From Nonomuraea typhae (GTDB lineage Bacteria; Actinomycetota; Actinomycetes; Streptosporangiales; Streptosporangiaceae), in the NCBI RefSeq assembly GCF_009760925.1, contig NZ_VRLV01000026.1, positions 1-64,000 on the forward strand: DNA of 64,000 nucleotides, given 5' to 3'. This document shows positions 7,317 to 15,123 of the stretch, one piece after another. The stretch's first letter is position 1. Each line of letters begins with the position of its first letter. The notes under the pieces were generated by a model. The model searched no databases, had not been told where the DNA came from, and saw nothing but the letters and a program-made list of their open reading frames with translations. A program made the translations under genes and the position numbers.

Positions 7317-8765
7317 TTAGCTGGCGAGGCTGTCGTGCAGCATGTCGTTGAAGTCCTGGACGTCTGTCACACGGGTGTGCGGGGTGAGCCGGTCGGCGAA
7401 GTCGCGGATGTGGGCGACGGCGCGGGCGGAGGTGAGCTCTTTGGCTGCGGGGATGGCGGGGGTGGCTAGGGCGAGTGCGTGGTCGAGGTCGCCGAGATCA
7501 AGGTAGGCGTGGGCGGCGTGCACGCGGTTGAACTGGGTGGAGCGTGCGTAGCTGGTGCCGAATCCGGCCAATGCCTGTTCGGCGAGGTCGGCGGCTTTGC
7601 GGTGTTCGCCCACACATTGCCAGCAGTAGCCCGCTTCCGCGGCCAGTTCGGCCTGGCCGAAGGAGGCGCTCCAGAACGGGTCACGGTCGTTCGGGCCTTG
7701 GGAGAAGTGGCGTTCGGCCTGGCTGAGGAGAAGACCGACCTGGCGGCGGGCGTGGGCGCCACGCTGGTCTGCGGTCTGTGCGGTGACGGCTTCGGCTCGG
7801 GCCTGGCGGAGCATCAGCAGCGCCTCGACTCTGGGTGGTGCGCCTGCCTGACGGCCCGCGTCCCGAGCGGCTGTGGCAAGCCGTAGCGCCCACCGGCCGT
7901 GGCCGAGGTCGCATGCCTGCTGGGCCAAAGCCGCGAGTACATAGGCGGCGATGAGCTGATCATCGGCGGCCTTGGCGAGGTTGAGGGCTTGGCCGTAGTG
8001 GCGTTGAGCTTGACCGTGATGTCCGAGGTCGTAGGCCATCCATCCGGCTAGCTGCGTCATGCTGGAGGCGGCCGACAACAGCTCACCTCTGGTGTCGTTC
8101 CTGTAGGTGCCGGCGAGCATGGCGCTGAGCTGGGAGTCGAGAAAGTCGGTGACGGCCGGGCGGACCAGCCCGGCACCGAACTGGTGATCCATCTGCGAGA
8201 ACGCCTGGCGTGCCTCCCGGACCCGCGCCACATCCGCAGCCCCCACCTGCCTGACCGTCTGCTTGTGCTCGGTCCGCACACCACCGGAACCTGTGGTCGT
8301 GGGTGCGTCATAAGCCCACGACACGAGCCATTCGCTCAGCAGCGATGGCATGAACGGCAGTGCGGCCAGCAGGTGCCTGCGTGATGTGTCCATTTCCAAC
8401 CTCCACAACTGCCTGGCCGTCTCCACACTGGATGCCTGAAACATGGGCTCGGCCAGCCCCGCATCGTCTATGGCCACATCGGCACACGGCGTGAGGGAGG
8501 AGCACGCGGTGACCTGGAACCAGGCATCGACCTCACCCGATTTGGCGTCCCACTGCTCGGCCAGCACCTTGCGGTAGAACGGCCGCACGTTCTGGGTTCC
8601 GCGTTCCCACCGCGCCCACGTGCTGAGTGAGACGCCGATCTGGCCTGCGGCTTGTTCCTGGGTCAGACCACGCTGCAGCCGCGCCCGGATCAGGCCGGGG
8701 CGGGACTGCTTGACCGGCCCGTCCTCGGGGGAAGGGTTTCGCTGCTCTGGTTGGTGGGTCACCAC
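7317..8765 (-). CDS. Xre-family regulator with TPR-like C-terminal domain
   Basis: A 482-residue protein. Residues 20-65 (LIRARLQRGLTQEQAAGQIG, then VSLSTWARWERGTQ) are an Xre helix-turn-helix. The remainder is an alpha-helical repeat region with TPR character (GQAQRHYGQALNLAKAADDQLIAAYVLAALAQQ and similar pairs). The start is a GTG. It is followed by the phosphotransferase gene. Such proteins often sense peptides or metabolites through the TPR domain. Repeated AACGCCCT boxes upstream may be its own operator. Confidence 0.85.
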   Translation of the reverse strand: MVTHQPEQRNPSPEDGPVKQSRPGLIRARLQRGLTQEQAAGQIGVSLSTWARWERGTQNVRPFYRKVLAEQWDAKSGEVDAWFQVTACSSLTPCADVAIDDAGLAEPMFQASSVETARQLWRLEMDTSRRHLLAALPFMPSLLSEWLVSWAYDAPTTTGSGGVRTEHKQTVRQVGAADVARVREARQAFSQMDHQFGAGLVRPAVTDFLDSQLSAMLAGTYRNDTRGELLSAASSMTQLAGWMAYDLGHHGQAQRHYGQALNLAKAADDQLIAAYVLAALAQQACDLGHGRWALRLATAARDAGRQAGAPPRVEALLMLRQARAEAVTAQTADQRGAHARRQVGLLLSQAERHFSQGPNDRDPFWSASFGQAELAAEAGYCWQCVGEHRKAADLAEQALAGFGTSYARSTQFNRVHAAHAYLDLGDLDHALALATPAIPAAKELTSARAVAHIRDFADRLTPHTRVTDVQDFNDMLHDSLAS

Positions 8766-8839
8766 GCCACGCTCCCTCAGCGCCTAGGGGACCACACAGC
8801 ATGCGCCGACTCCAACCCCCGACTCCAGCCTGACTGGGA

Positions 8840-8899
8840 AACGCCCTGCAAACGCCCTACCTCGCCTATCGGGCGTCACCTGGGCGCGGTCAACGCCCT
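8840..8899. promoter_or_regulatory. AACGCCCT repeats upstream of the Xre gene
   Basis: AACGCCCT occurs at 8840-8847, 8851-8858 and 8892-8899, with an inverted GGGCGT near 8871. The first two copies are 11 bp apart, one helical turn, which suits cooperative regulator binding. The region between 8766 and 9181 has no other gene that I can support. Confidence 0.5.
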
Positions 8900-9156
8900 G
8901 CAGCCGCCCTTCCGCAGGACGTCCGGCAGCGGGTTCCATTGGTGACCGTCACCCGGCGTGACCAAGGCGCGGTGGGTGGCAGCAACCCGGCCCGGAAGTC
9001 AGAACATCGCCTGGCTCCTTCGGACCGTCGATTCGGGACCGTATCGCCTTGTGCGGGACTGGGAGCTAGCCGAGCCTCAGTCATCCGTGGGGCGAGGACC
9101 CGGTAGCGCTCGGCCAGCTCGGGGTGCTAGCCGAGCACACGAGGAGGACACCGTTG

Positions 9157-9171
9157 ATGATCGAGAGTTAG
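9157..9171 (+). other. Possible four-codon leader ORF
   Basis: A strong GAGGAGGA site at 9141 precedes ATG ATC GAG AGT TAG, which ends 10 bp before the ATG of the ATP-binding protein at 9182. That gene has no site of equal strength, so translation may be coupled through this minimal reading frame. It could also be chance. Confidence 0.3.
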
Positions 9172-9181
9172 CGAGACGACG

Positions 9182-9706
9182 ATGGCGATCTACTCCTTTC
9201 CACCCACACAACCGCTTCAGCCGGTCGGCATCCTCTACCTGGCATGCAGCGACCGGGCCCCGTATCTGGCCCGGGAGGCTGTCAGCGTGTGGCTGAGAGC
9301 CGCGCATCCCGCCCGGGAGATCACGGTGCTGGCGGCCTCGGAGCTGGTCACCAACGCCGTCCGGTACGCCGACGCCAGCCGCCCCGGCGGCGAGAGCGGG
9401 GACAGCGGGGTCGACGGTGAGAACAGCCGCGGCTTGATCACGCTCAAGCTGTGTCAGGGCAGCGACTACCTGCGGCTGGGCGTCACCGATCCCGGCTCAT
9501 CCTGCTCGCAGCCATCAGCCATCCCGCTGCAGGCGCCGAGCCTGGAGGCCGAGCGCGGCCGAGGGCTGGCGATCGTGCAGGCGCTGTCACGCGGCCGGTG
9601 GGGCAGCTTCCGGCTGCCGGTCACCGAACGACGCGTGGTGTGGTGCCATCTCGATCTCGACCCGACTCCGGCCCAGATCGAGGAGCTGTTCCTCACTCCG
9701 GCGTAG
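9182..9706 (+). CDS. ATP-binding protein, RsbW-like anti-sigma kinase fold
   Basis: A 174-residue GHKL (HATPase_c) protein. The N-box is ELVTNAVRYAD, G1 is LGVTDPG and G2 is ERGRGLAIVQAL. It is the single-domain type typical of actinomycete anti-sigma regulators, binding ATP and possibly phosphorylating or sequestering a partner. A second protein of this type lies at 37992-38720, near the other end of the conjugative region. It heads a set of small plus-strand genes. Confidence 0.85.
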   Translation: MAIYSFPPTQPLQPVGILYLACSDRAPYLAREAVSVWLRAAHPAREITVLAASELVTNAVRYADASRPGGESGDSGVDGENSRGLITLKLCQGSDYLRLGVTDPGSSCSQPSAIPLQAPSLEAERGRGLAIVQALSRGRWGSFRLPVTERRVVWCHLDLDPTPAQIEELFLTPA

Positions 9707-9771
9707 CCGGCCGACCTCGTCACCCACCTTCCCAAGCTCACGCCAGCCATCCAGAAGGGCGGAGAACCGTC

Positions 9772-9981
9772 ATGCGCCGCCACCACCTGCTCATGCTCGC
9801 CCCGGTGCTGGTCGCAGCCGCCTATGTCGGCTGGATCACCGCTGCCCCCGGCACCATCCCCACGCCTGTGGTGGTTGCGGTGCTCATCGGTGGACCGAGC
9901 CTCTTCCTCGGTGCGGTGCTCGAGCATCGCTGGCGGGCCTGCCGCCGCGTGGCCCGCAGCCGCTCACTGTTCGGCCCCTGA
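9772..9981 (+). CDS. Small membrane protein, unknown
   Basis: A 69-residue protein starting MRRHHLLMLAPVLVAAAYVG. It has two hydrophobic stretches, residues 6-24 and about 31-49 (PTPVVVAVLIGGPSLFLGAV), and a basic tail RWRACRRVARSR. The ATG at 9772 has a GGCGGAGAA site. It follows the ATPase by 65 bp and looks like part of the same transcription unit. No family recognised. Confidence 0.65.
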   Translation: MRRHHLLMLAPVLVAAAYVGWITAAPGTIPTPVVVAVLIGGPSLFLGAVLEHRWRACRRVARSRSLFGP

Positions 9982-10050
9982 ACCGGTACCCGTCGCAGTT
10001 CCCTTCCCGTTGCGCGCCTTCCCCTTTTCGTTTCCCGATTGGAGTTCGTC

Positions 10051-10264
10051 GTGTCTCCTCGCAAGCTGGTCAACGGGCTACTGCCGGCCAGCCATCACCG
10101 CCGCCTTCGCGCTCTTCGCCGTAGCAGCTCCTGCCGAGGTGATCCGGCCGGTGGCGCTGACGGTGCTCGGCCTCATCGCGGCCTGGGTCCTCGGGGTCGT
10201 GGCATGGGCGGTCTACCTCGTGTGGCGGCGTCCAAGGCCGAACCAGAACCAGCCGTCCGTTTGA
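10051..10264 (+). pseudogene. Small membrane protein, probably frameshifted
   Basis: A GTG at 10051 with a GGAG site starts VSPRKLVNGLL. The convincing membrane protein sequence (PAITAAFALFAVAAPAEVIR, then LTVLGLIAAWVLGVVAWAVY) continues in another frame to a stop at 10264. A shift near 10060-10095 would join them. It has two hydrophobic segments and a basic C-terminus. Alternatively the second frame uses a rare start. It fits a run of small exported or membrane proteins. Confidence 0.45.
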
Positions 10265-10352
10265 AGGCCGTCACCCCCGTACCCCGACAGACCGACGCCG
10301 TACGTGGCCCGCGCGTCGTCTTCTCTTCCCCTGACCGTCCTCGGAGTCGACC

Positions 10353-10658
10353 ATGCCCGATCCCGTTCCGTCCGCCATCGCCGACCAGGCCGCCGTCTAC
10401 CTCACCGCCCTGCAGCAGTTGTTGCGCGAGCGGGGATTACTCGCTCGGGTGCTGACCGAGGAGGGCCGCCTGCCACGCCTACGGGTGATCAACCCGCAGG
10501 CCACCGCGCTGGTCGAGGTCTTGTCAGCGGCGCCGCGGGAGGGCGAGTGGTTCTTCTGGTAGTCCTGGGTACAGCCCATCGTCGAGGTCGCCCGTCCCGA
10601 TCGCGCGGCCGAACGCATCGGCCGGGTACTGGCGGTAGCACGCCCGCACGCGGCCTGA
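10353..10658 (+). pseudogene. Small hypothetical protein with in-frame amber stop
   Basis: ATG 10353 opens MPDPVPSAIADQAAVYLTAL and runs to EGEWFFW, where TAG at 10560 stops it after 69 residues. The same frame continues as SWVQPIVEVARPDRAAERIG and RVLAVARPHAA to TGA at 10656. The continuation resembles the natural end of a 101-residue helical protein, so a tryptophan (TGG) or similar codon has probably mutated. A truncated product may still be made. Family unknown. Confidence 0.5.
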
Positions 10659-10833
10659 CCCGCACGGACCGCACCGACCGGGACCCGTGGCCGCCCGCCG
10701 TGACGCGGCCCCGTCGCCGCCCTGTCGTGGGCGTCAGCGGCCGGGGGCCGGGCAACATGCGCTGTCATCACGGTGACCGGCCGTTGGGGGCGGGGCCGAC
10801 GGTGGCAGCGCCCTCACCGGCGCTCCCGCGATC

Positions 10834-11913
10834 GGGGTGCGTGTCCGGCGGTGGCACCCCAATGGGAGGCCCGGGCGGGTGAGGCCAACCCGCAATGGCT
10901 TCTCGGAGTGGGCGCCAGGTCATGTACCGGCGTGACCGGCGTCCTTCCGAGTCCGAGGTGACCGCGCGCTGCTAAGGGCGTGGTCACCTGCGGTGGCTGG
11001 CTCCGCACGGCGGCCAGTCACCGCCGGTGCGGCGATCACGCGGGTCCCCCGCTCGCGTTGATCGCCGCCCGGGGGCGGCCCCTCGTCTGTGGAGGGAACC
11101 CATCGCGAATGCCGACTCCGCGATGGGGAGGGGCCGCCCCTTTCCCGGACGTGCTCGAAGGGAGATGTGAAGGCTTCTCGGGACCGATGCGGCCGGCGGA
11201 TGCGCAGACCCGCCCGGCCGCGCTCCCGAGGATGGGTGACCGCGAGCGCCTACGGCAACCGCGGACGCGGTCACCTTTGGGTGGCTGACCGGCGTTCAGG
11301 AGGGCCGGTCAGCCACTCCTTCCGAGACGATCGGGCGGTTCCCCTTTTCGCCTGGTCGTCTGGTGGGCGGTCCTGTGCGCTGGTGCGGATCGCGGCGGCT
11401 GGGGCCGCGAGGCGCAGGACCGCCCACCCCCGGAGCTGAACAACGTCTGGGAGCAGCACCTGCCGGTCACCGCGGCGGCCGCTCCCGGACCCGGCTCTCC
11501 CCCGGAGAGGGGAGGTGGCTGCTCAGGCCCGCCCGGCGGAGAGCAGCCACGTCCTCGGCTGATCGGCATGGAACCCGGTCGGCCAAGGGCCGACGGGTCG
11601 GTGCAGCCGCTAGCTTCACCAGGCCGTCACGGGCGGCTCCAGCCGGGTCACACGTGCGTGGGAATCCGGGCCACGACACGAACCGCTGGAGCCGCCCACC
11701 CCCACACAGAGGCGCAACCAGAACGTCCGGCAGCGGGCGCACTGCCTCCCTCGTGCACCGCTGCCGGGCCTGAGGGCCTTCGGGACGAAGCCCACCGGGG
11801 AGCCACCCTCCCCGGTGAGCGGCTCATCCCGTCCCAAGGCCCTCCCCTTCCCCCAGGGGAAGGAAGACACAGGAAAGGGGAGGCAGGCCAACGTCCAGCT
11901 GACCTGTCTCCCC
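10834..11913. other. Array of about 18 consecutive hairpins (structured non-coding region)
   Basis: No credible gene lies here, but perfect or near-perfect inverted repeats follow each other with few gaps: 10834-10860, 10875-10893, 10956-10989, 10990-11024, 11029-11068, 11072-11140, 11177-11230, 11235-11275, 11281-11316, 11362-11428, 11449-11486, 11515-11550, 11573-11598, 11631-11697, 11727-11767, 11772-11844, 11846-11863 and 11877-11913. Stems are 6-13 bp (for example GTGGCTGACCGGC with its mirror 10 bp later). Several contain an inner second stem (11099-11107 with 11119-11127; 11793-11802 with 11808-11817). Sequences differ from stem to stem, so this is not a simple repeat. It ends 23 bp from the integrase stop. 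It could be a large structured RNA, a single-stranded-DNA origin or transfer region, or a bidirectional transcription barrier. Confidence 0.7.
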
Positions 11914-11936
11914 TGTTTGTTACCTGCTCACAGCTC

Positions 11937-13508
11937 TTAACTGGTGGGCAGGTGGATCACCGTCCCACCGGCCTCGCCTGACGCCTCGCACTTTCCTATG
12001 GCGCGCGTGGTGCGCCGACCGGGCGGCACCGGCCGGGATACGGGCGCGGGTGTCCCGGTCAGGAACGCGGCGGTGGCTTCGGCCGCCGCTGCTGCGGCTT
12101 CGGGGTAGACGCTGGTGTAGGTGTCGCGGGTGAAGGATGCGGTCTTGTGGCCGAGGCTCTCCTGGACCAGTTTGATGTCCACCCCGGCGGCGAGCATGGC
12201 GGTGGCGGCCAGGTGGCGCAGGTCGTGCAGCCGGATCGGCGGCAGGCCGGCCTGGTAGCAGATCCAGTAGAAGCGGTCGGTCACCTGCTGCGGGTGCAGC
12301 GGCCGGCCGATCTCGTCGGTGAAGACGAACCCCGACTCCACCCAATCCGGTCCTGCGGCCAGCCGCTCCTTGGCCTGCCGTCGTTGGTGTTCCTTCAGGC
12401 AGGTCATCGACTCGATGTCGACGGCGATCTCACGGTCGCTAGCGTCGGTCTTCGGAGTGCCCTGGATGGGGTCCCAGCCGAGCTGGGTGATCTGCCAGTG
12501 GATCCCGATCCTGCAGGTCTTGTAGTTGACGTCCGGCTTGCGGATGCCGACACCCTCCCCTCGGCGTAGGCCGTTGATCGCATACAGCCGGTACAGCGCG
12601 AACAGGCGATCCTTTCTGGCGTAGGCGAGGAACTGCTGGGTCTGCTGCGGGGTCCACACCATCACCGGCGACGGACGCGGCGCACCGATATAGGCGACGA
12701 CCGGGTCGACCCGCTTTCCCCCACGGGACCCCTTGAGCAGGTCCAGATGTTCCGCGTGATCGAGGCGCCACTGGGCGACGCGCTCCTCGGTCCACACCAG
12801 CGGCTTGGGCCGGGAAGCCGCAGCCAGCTCGACGACAGCGGCGGGGTTGAAGTCCAGCAGCCGATCCTGACGGATCGCCACGTTCAACGCGTGCCGCAAG
12901 GTGGCGCGGATGCGGTGCATGGTGGTCGGGCCGACCGGACGCCGATACCGCACCGCGAGGACGCGGGCGGGGTCGCCGCTGGCGCGTTCGGTCGCGATAA
13001 TGTCGTTGAACTCCTCGATCGCGTCGAACATGCCCGCAATGTCGGAGACGCGCAGCCGATCCAGCCGGATATCGCCCAGGTACGGGATCAGATACAGCCG
13101 GATGTGGGATTCATACGAGCGCCGGGTTGTCGGTTCGATGGCGCGCTTGCGCCCCAGGAACTCCTCCAGCCATTCGGCCACGGTGACGTGCCGGTTCAGA
13201 TCCTGACGCGTGCGGACCTTGCGCCGCACTTCCTCGGTGTCGGGCAGCCGTGTGGTGTCCTTGAGCACCGACAGCATCAGCGCGACGATCTGCCTGCGCA
13301 CGGCCGGGTCGGAGTCCAGGGCGAGCAGACCGCGGGCGTGATCAAGCTCCGCCTCGGCATCCTCCAGCGTCGCAAACCCCCTGCGGCGCAGCGGGGTACG
13401 GCGCCTGCCGTCGGCGTGCGCGGGCAGCTCGAGCTGGTAGGCCCAGGTGCGTGCGTCGAGCTCCACCGCTTGCCGCCACCTGCGTGCGCGGTGCGCAGCT
13501 TCGGACAC
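11937..13508 (-). CDS. int: Site-specific tyrosine integrase
   Basis: A 523-residue phage-type integrase that would insert and excise the element. Catalytic residues are visible: R in INGLRRGEGVG (about 317), H-x-x-R in RLHDLRHLAATAML (about 430), LGHKTASF, and the nucleophile Y in RDTYTSVYP. The N-terminal SAM-like arm-binding domain includes VTVAEWLEEFLGRKRAIEPTTRRSYESH. The open frame starts at GTG 13508, but the true N-terminus appears to lie further upstream in another frame (see next entry), so the gene may be damaged. Xis is directly upstream. Confidence 0.85.
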   Translation of the reverse strand: MSEAAHRARRWRQAVELDARTWAYQLELPAHADGRRRTPLRRRGFATLEDAEAELDHARGLLALDSDPAVRRQIVALMLSVLKDTTRLPDTEEVRRKVRTRQDLNRHVTVAEWLEEFLGRKRAIEPTTRRSYESHIRLYLIPYLGDIRLDRLRVSDIAGMFDAIEEFNDIIATERASGDPARVLAVRYRRPVGPTTMHRIRATLRHALNVAIRQDRLLDFNPAAVVELAAASRPKPLVWTEERVAQWRLDHAEHLDLLKGSRGGKRVDPVVAYIGAPRPSPVMVWTPQQTQQFLAYARKDRLFALYRLYAINGLRRGEGVGIRKPDVNYKTCRIGIHWQITQLGWDPIQGTPKTDASDREIAVDIESMTCLKEHQRRQAKERLAAGPDWVESGFVFTDEIGRPLHPQQVTDRFYWICYQAGLPPIRLHDLRHLAATAMLAAGVDIKLVQESLGHKTASFTRDTYTSVYPEAAAAAAEATAAFLTGTPAPVSRPVPPGRRTTRAIGKCEASGEAGGTVIHLPTS

Positions 13509-13636
13509 GTTTTGCCGATGTTCTTGCCGGTCTCGGGATCGACGCAGGCGCAGATCTTATGCGTGGTGCCCTTGGCGACGCCCTCCCTACCTGTCGCCTT
13601 CGCCGTCGTGGCCGGGGTAGTGGCCATCGTGCTCAT
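13445..13636 (-). pseudogene. Out-of-frame N-terminus of the integrase
   Basis: ATG 13636 overlaps the Xis stop and reads MSTMATTPATTAKATGREGV, then HKICACVDPETGKNIGKTCP and KLRTAHAGGGKRWSSTH. This is the cysteine-containing N-terminus usual in actinobacterial integrases. The natural continuation TWAYQLELPAHADGRRR is one frame away. Restoring one base near 13445 (CACG-CACCTGG to CACGGCACCTGG) gives a single frame. Either the gene carries a 1-nt deletion or the sequence has an error here. Confidence 0.6.
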
Positions 13637-13917
13637 CCTTCCTGTCCCGCCGGACGGCTGGCGCTGTCCGGACTGGTGTGATCGACTAGTTCATCTGGCG
13701 GGTCGAGAAGCGCCCGCAGTGCGCGCACCGGTACGGCGTAGCGGCCGCCGATGCGCAGCACCCGGCACGGAAACGCGCCCGTCTTGGCCAGCCGGTAGGC
13801 CGTGGTGCGGCCGATGCCGAGCAGCCGCCCGGCCGCCAGCAGGCCGACCACCTCCGGCGCCTGCGGCGTCCCGGCAGATTCAGCTACCGAGACGCTGGTC
13901 GGGGTTGTGCTGGTCAC
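13633..13917 (-). CDS. xis: Excisionase-like helix-turn-helix protein
   Basis: A 94-residue protein with an AlpA/Xis-type winged helix: VVGLLAAGRLLGIGRTTAYR, then LAKTGAFPCRVLRIGGRYAV, then PVRALRALL. It helps the integrase excise the element and often acts as a regulator. It overlaps the integrase reading frame start at 13636 by 4 bp, so the two are co-translated, the standard arrangement in actinobacterial ICEs. Confidence 0.85.
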   Translation of the reverse strand: MTSTTPTSVSVAESAGTPQAPEVVGLLAAGRLLGIGRTTAYRLAKTGAFPCRVLRIGGRYAVPVRALRALLDPPDELVDHTSPDSASRPAGQEG

Positions 13918-14072
13918 TCATCACCTCCATGAGCGTTGAAAGTCAGGTCTGGTGGGCCGCGCGGAATGTTCGGCCCGGAATGGCCGGGCGGGCTGTGATG
14001 GGCGCTACTCCGCCACCCCGGCCCCGCCAGTCACCCGGCCGGGGTGCCGGGGGTGGGTGGGGTTGGTGGCGG

Positions 14073-14108
14073 CGGTATCGACGCCCACCTTGTTGGCCCG
14101 TGTCAAGC
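14073..14108. repeat. Bipartite box, copy 1 (18 bp, 10-bp gap, 8 bp)
   Basis: CGGTATCGACGCCCACCT, ten unrelated bases, then TGTCAAGC. The same two blocks with the same spacing recur at 37184-37219, 23 kb away. On the minus strand the element reads GCTTGACA, a -35-like hexamer, so it may be a promoter or operator upstream of xis. It lies in the 325-bp gap between xis and the DNA methyltransferase. Confidence 0.6.
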
Positions 14109-14241
14109 GAAATCCGCAGGTCAGGGCACGAACCCCTGTTCACGGCCCGCATCCGGGCCAGGAACACGGGCCCACGCGGCGCTACCCCAGCTCGCGGCCG
14201 TCTCGAAGATGGGAGCCAGGCGCAGTGGCCGGCCCCGGTGG

Positions 14242-15123
14242 CTACGGCAACCTCTGCGGACGTATGAAGACCAGCAGGTCCTCATGCGCTACCGCGTGAA
14301 TGGGCACGCCGCGCACCCACGCCTTACGCGCCTCATGAAGCTGGAAGAACGAGGCCCGGTTCAACAAGGCGCCGTCGCCGAGCCCGCACAGCAGGCACAC
14401 GATCCGGTCGGCGAACACCAGCCCGGCCTCCTGGGCGACCTGGTGGACGTGGCCGGGCAGGTCGACCAGTTCCCCGCGCACCCGGTAGGGCCGGACCGTG
14501 ATCGCCACCACGCCGCCGGGCCGCAGCAGCTGCACGCATCCGGCCAGGATGCGGCCGAACCCGTCCAGCAGGGCGGGGAGCTGCTGGTGGGCAAGGTTGG
14601 CGCGATCGGCTGAGTAGTGGTGGTTCCACTTGCGCACCCCCGGCTGGCCGGTGTCGCGGGTGGAGCGGATGTGGCCGTGGGTGGCCGCGCCGTACGGCGG
14701 TGAGGTCAGCACCAGCGCCGCCCGCCCGGCCAGATCGGGCAGCAGGCGGGCGATGTTGCGGGCGTCCCCGGCCACCACCCGCCCGAACCCATCGGCGCCC
14801 TGACTACGGGCGTGGGCGAGGTTGGCGACCGCCAGGCGCGCCCATTTCTCCTCGTACTCCACGCCCGCAGCGTGCCTGCCCAGGTGCGCGGCTTCGACCA
14901 GGGTGGTGCCGATCCCGCACATCGGATCGACCACCAGCTCGCCCGGCCTCGCGTAGGTGCCGACCACGCGGGCCGCGATGGAGGGCAGCATCTTGCCGGG
15001 GTGGCGCATCGACTCGGGCACGTACCGGCCTCGTCGTTGCACCCGCGAGGGCTGCTGACCGGTCGCCCACACCGAGGTCGTCACCTCGCCCGTCGCCTTG
15101 TCATCCGATGTCGTCTTGGTCAT
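14242..15123 (-). CDS. DNA methyltransferase, N4/N6 (TSPPY) type
   Basis: A 293-residue SAM-dependent DNA methyltransferase. The SAM site is ELVVDPMCGIGTTLVEAAHL (residues about 58-77) and the catalytic motif IV is LVLTSPPYGAATHG (about 137-150). Only one compact domain is present, with no obvious restriction partner, so it is an orphan enzyme. It may protect the element from host restriction or mark its DNA. ATG 15123 is chosen because it overlaps the stop of the upstream gene (TGATG), showing translational coupling. It ends with TAG, so UAG is an ordinary stop in this region. Confidence 0.85.
   Translation of the reverse strand: MTKTTSDDKATGEVTTSVWATGQQPSRVQRRGRYVPESMRHPGKMLPSIAARVVGTYARPGELVVDPMCGIGTTLVEAAHLGRHAAGVEYEEKWARLAVANLAHARSQGADGFGRVVAGDARNIARLLPDLAGRAALVLTSPPYGAATHGHIRSTRDTGQPGVRKWNHHYSADRANLAHQQLPALLDGFGRILAGCVQLLRPGGVVAITVRPYRVRGELVDLPGHVHQVAQEAGLVFADRIVCLLCGLGDGALLNRASFFQLHEARKAWVRGVPIHAVAHEDLLVFIRPQRLP

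Noticed and set aside
10834..11913. Linear replicon telomere
   Set aside because: Streptomyces-type telomeres have palindromes with short GCGAAGC-type loops at a DNA end. Here loops are long and the region is internal.
12747..14267. Long plus-strand reading frame across the integrase and Xis genes
   Set aside because: It is antisense to well-recognised catalytic motifs and has no domain of its own.
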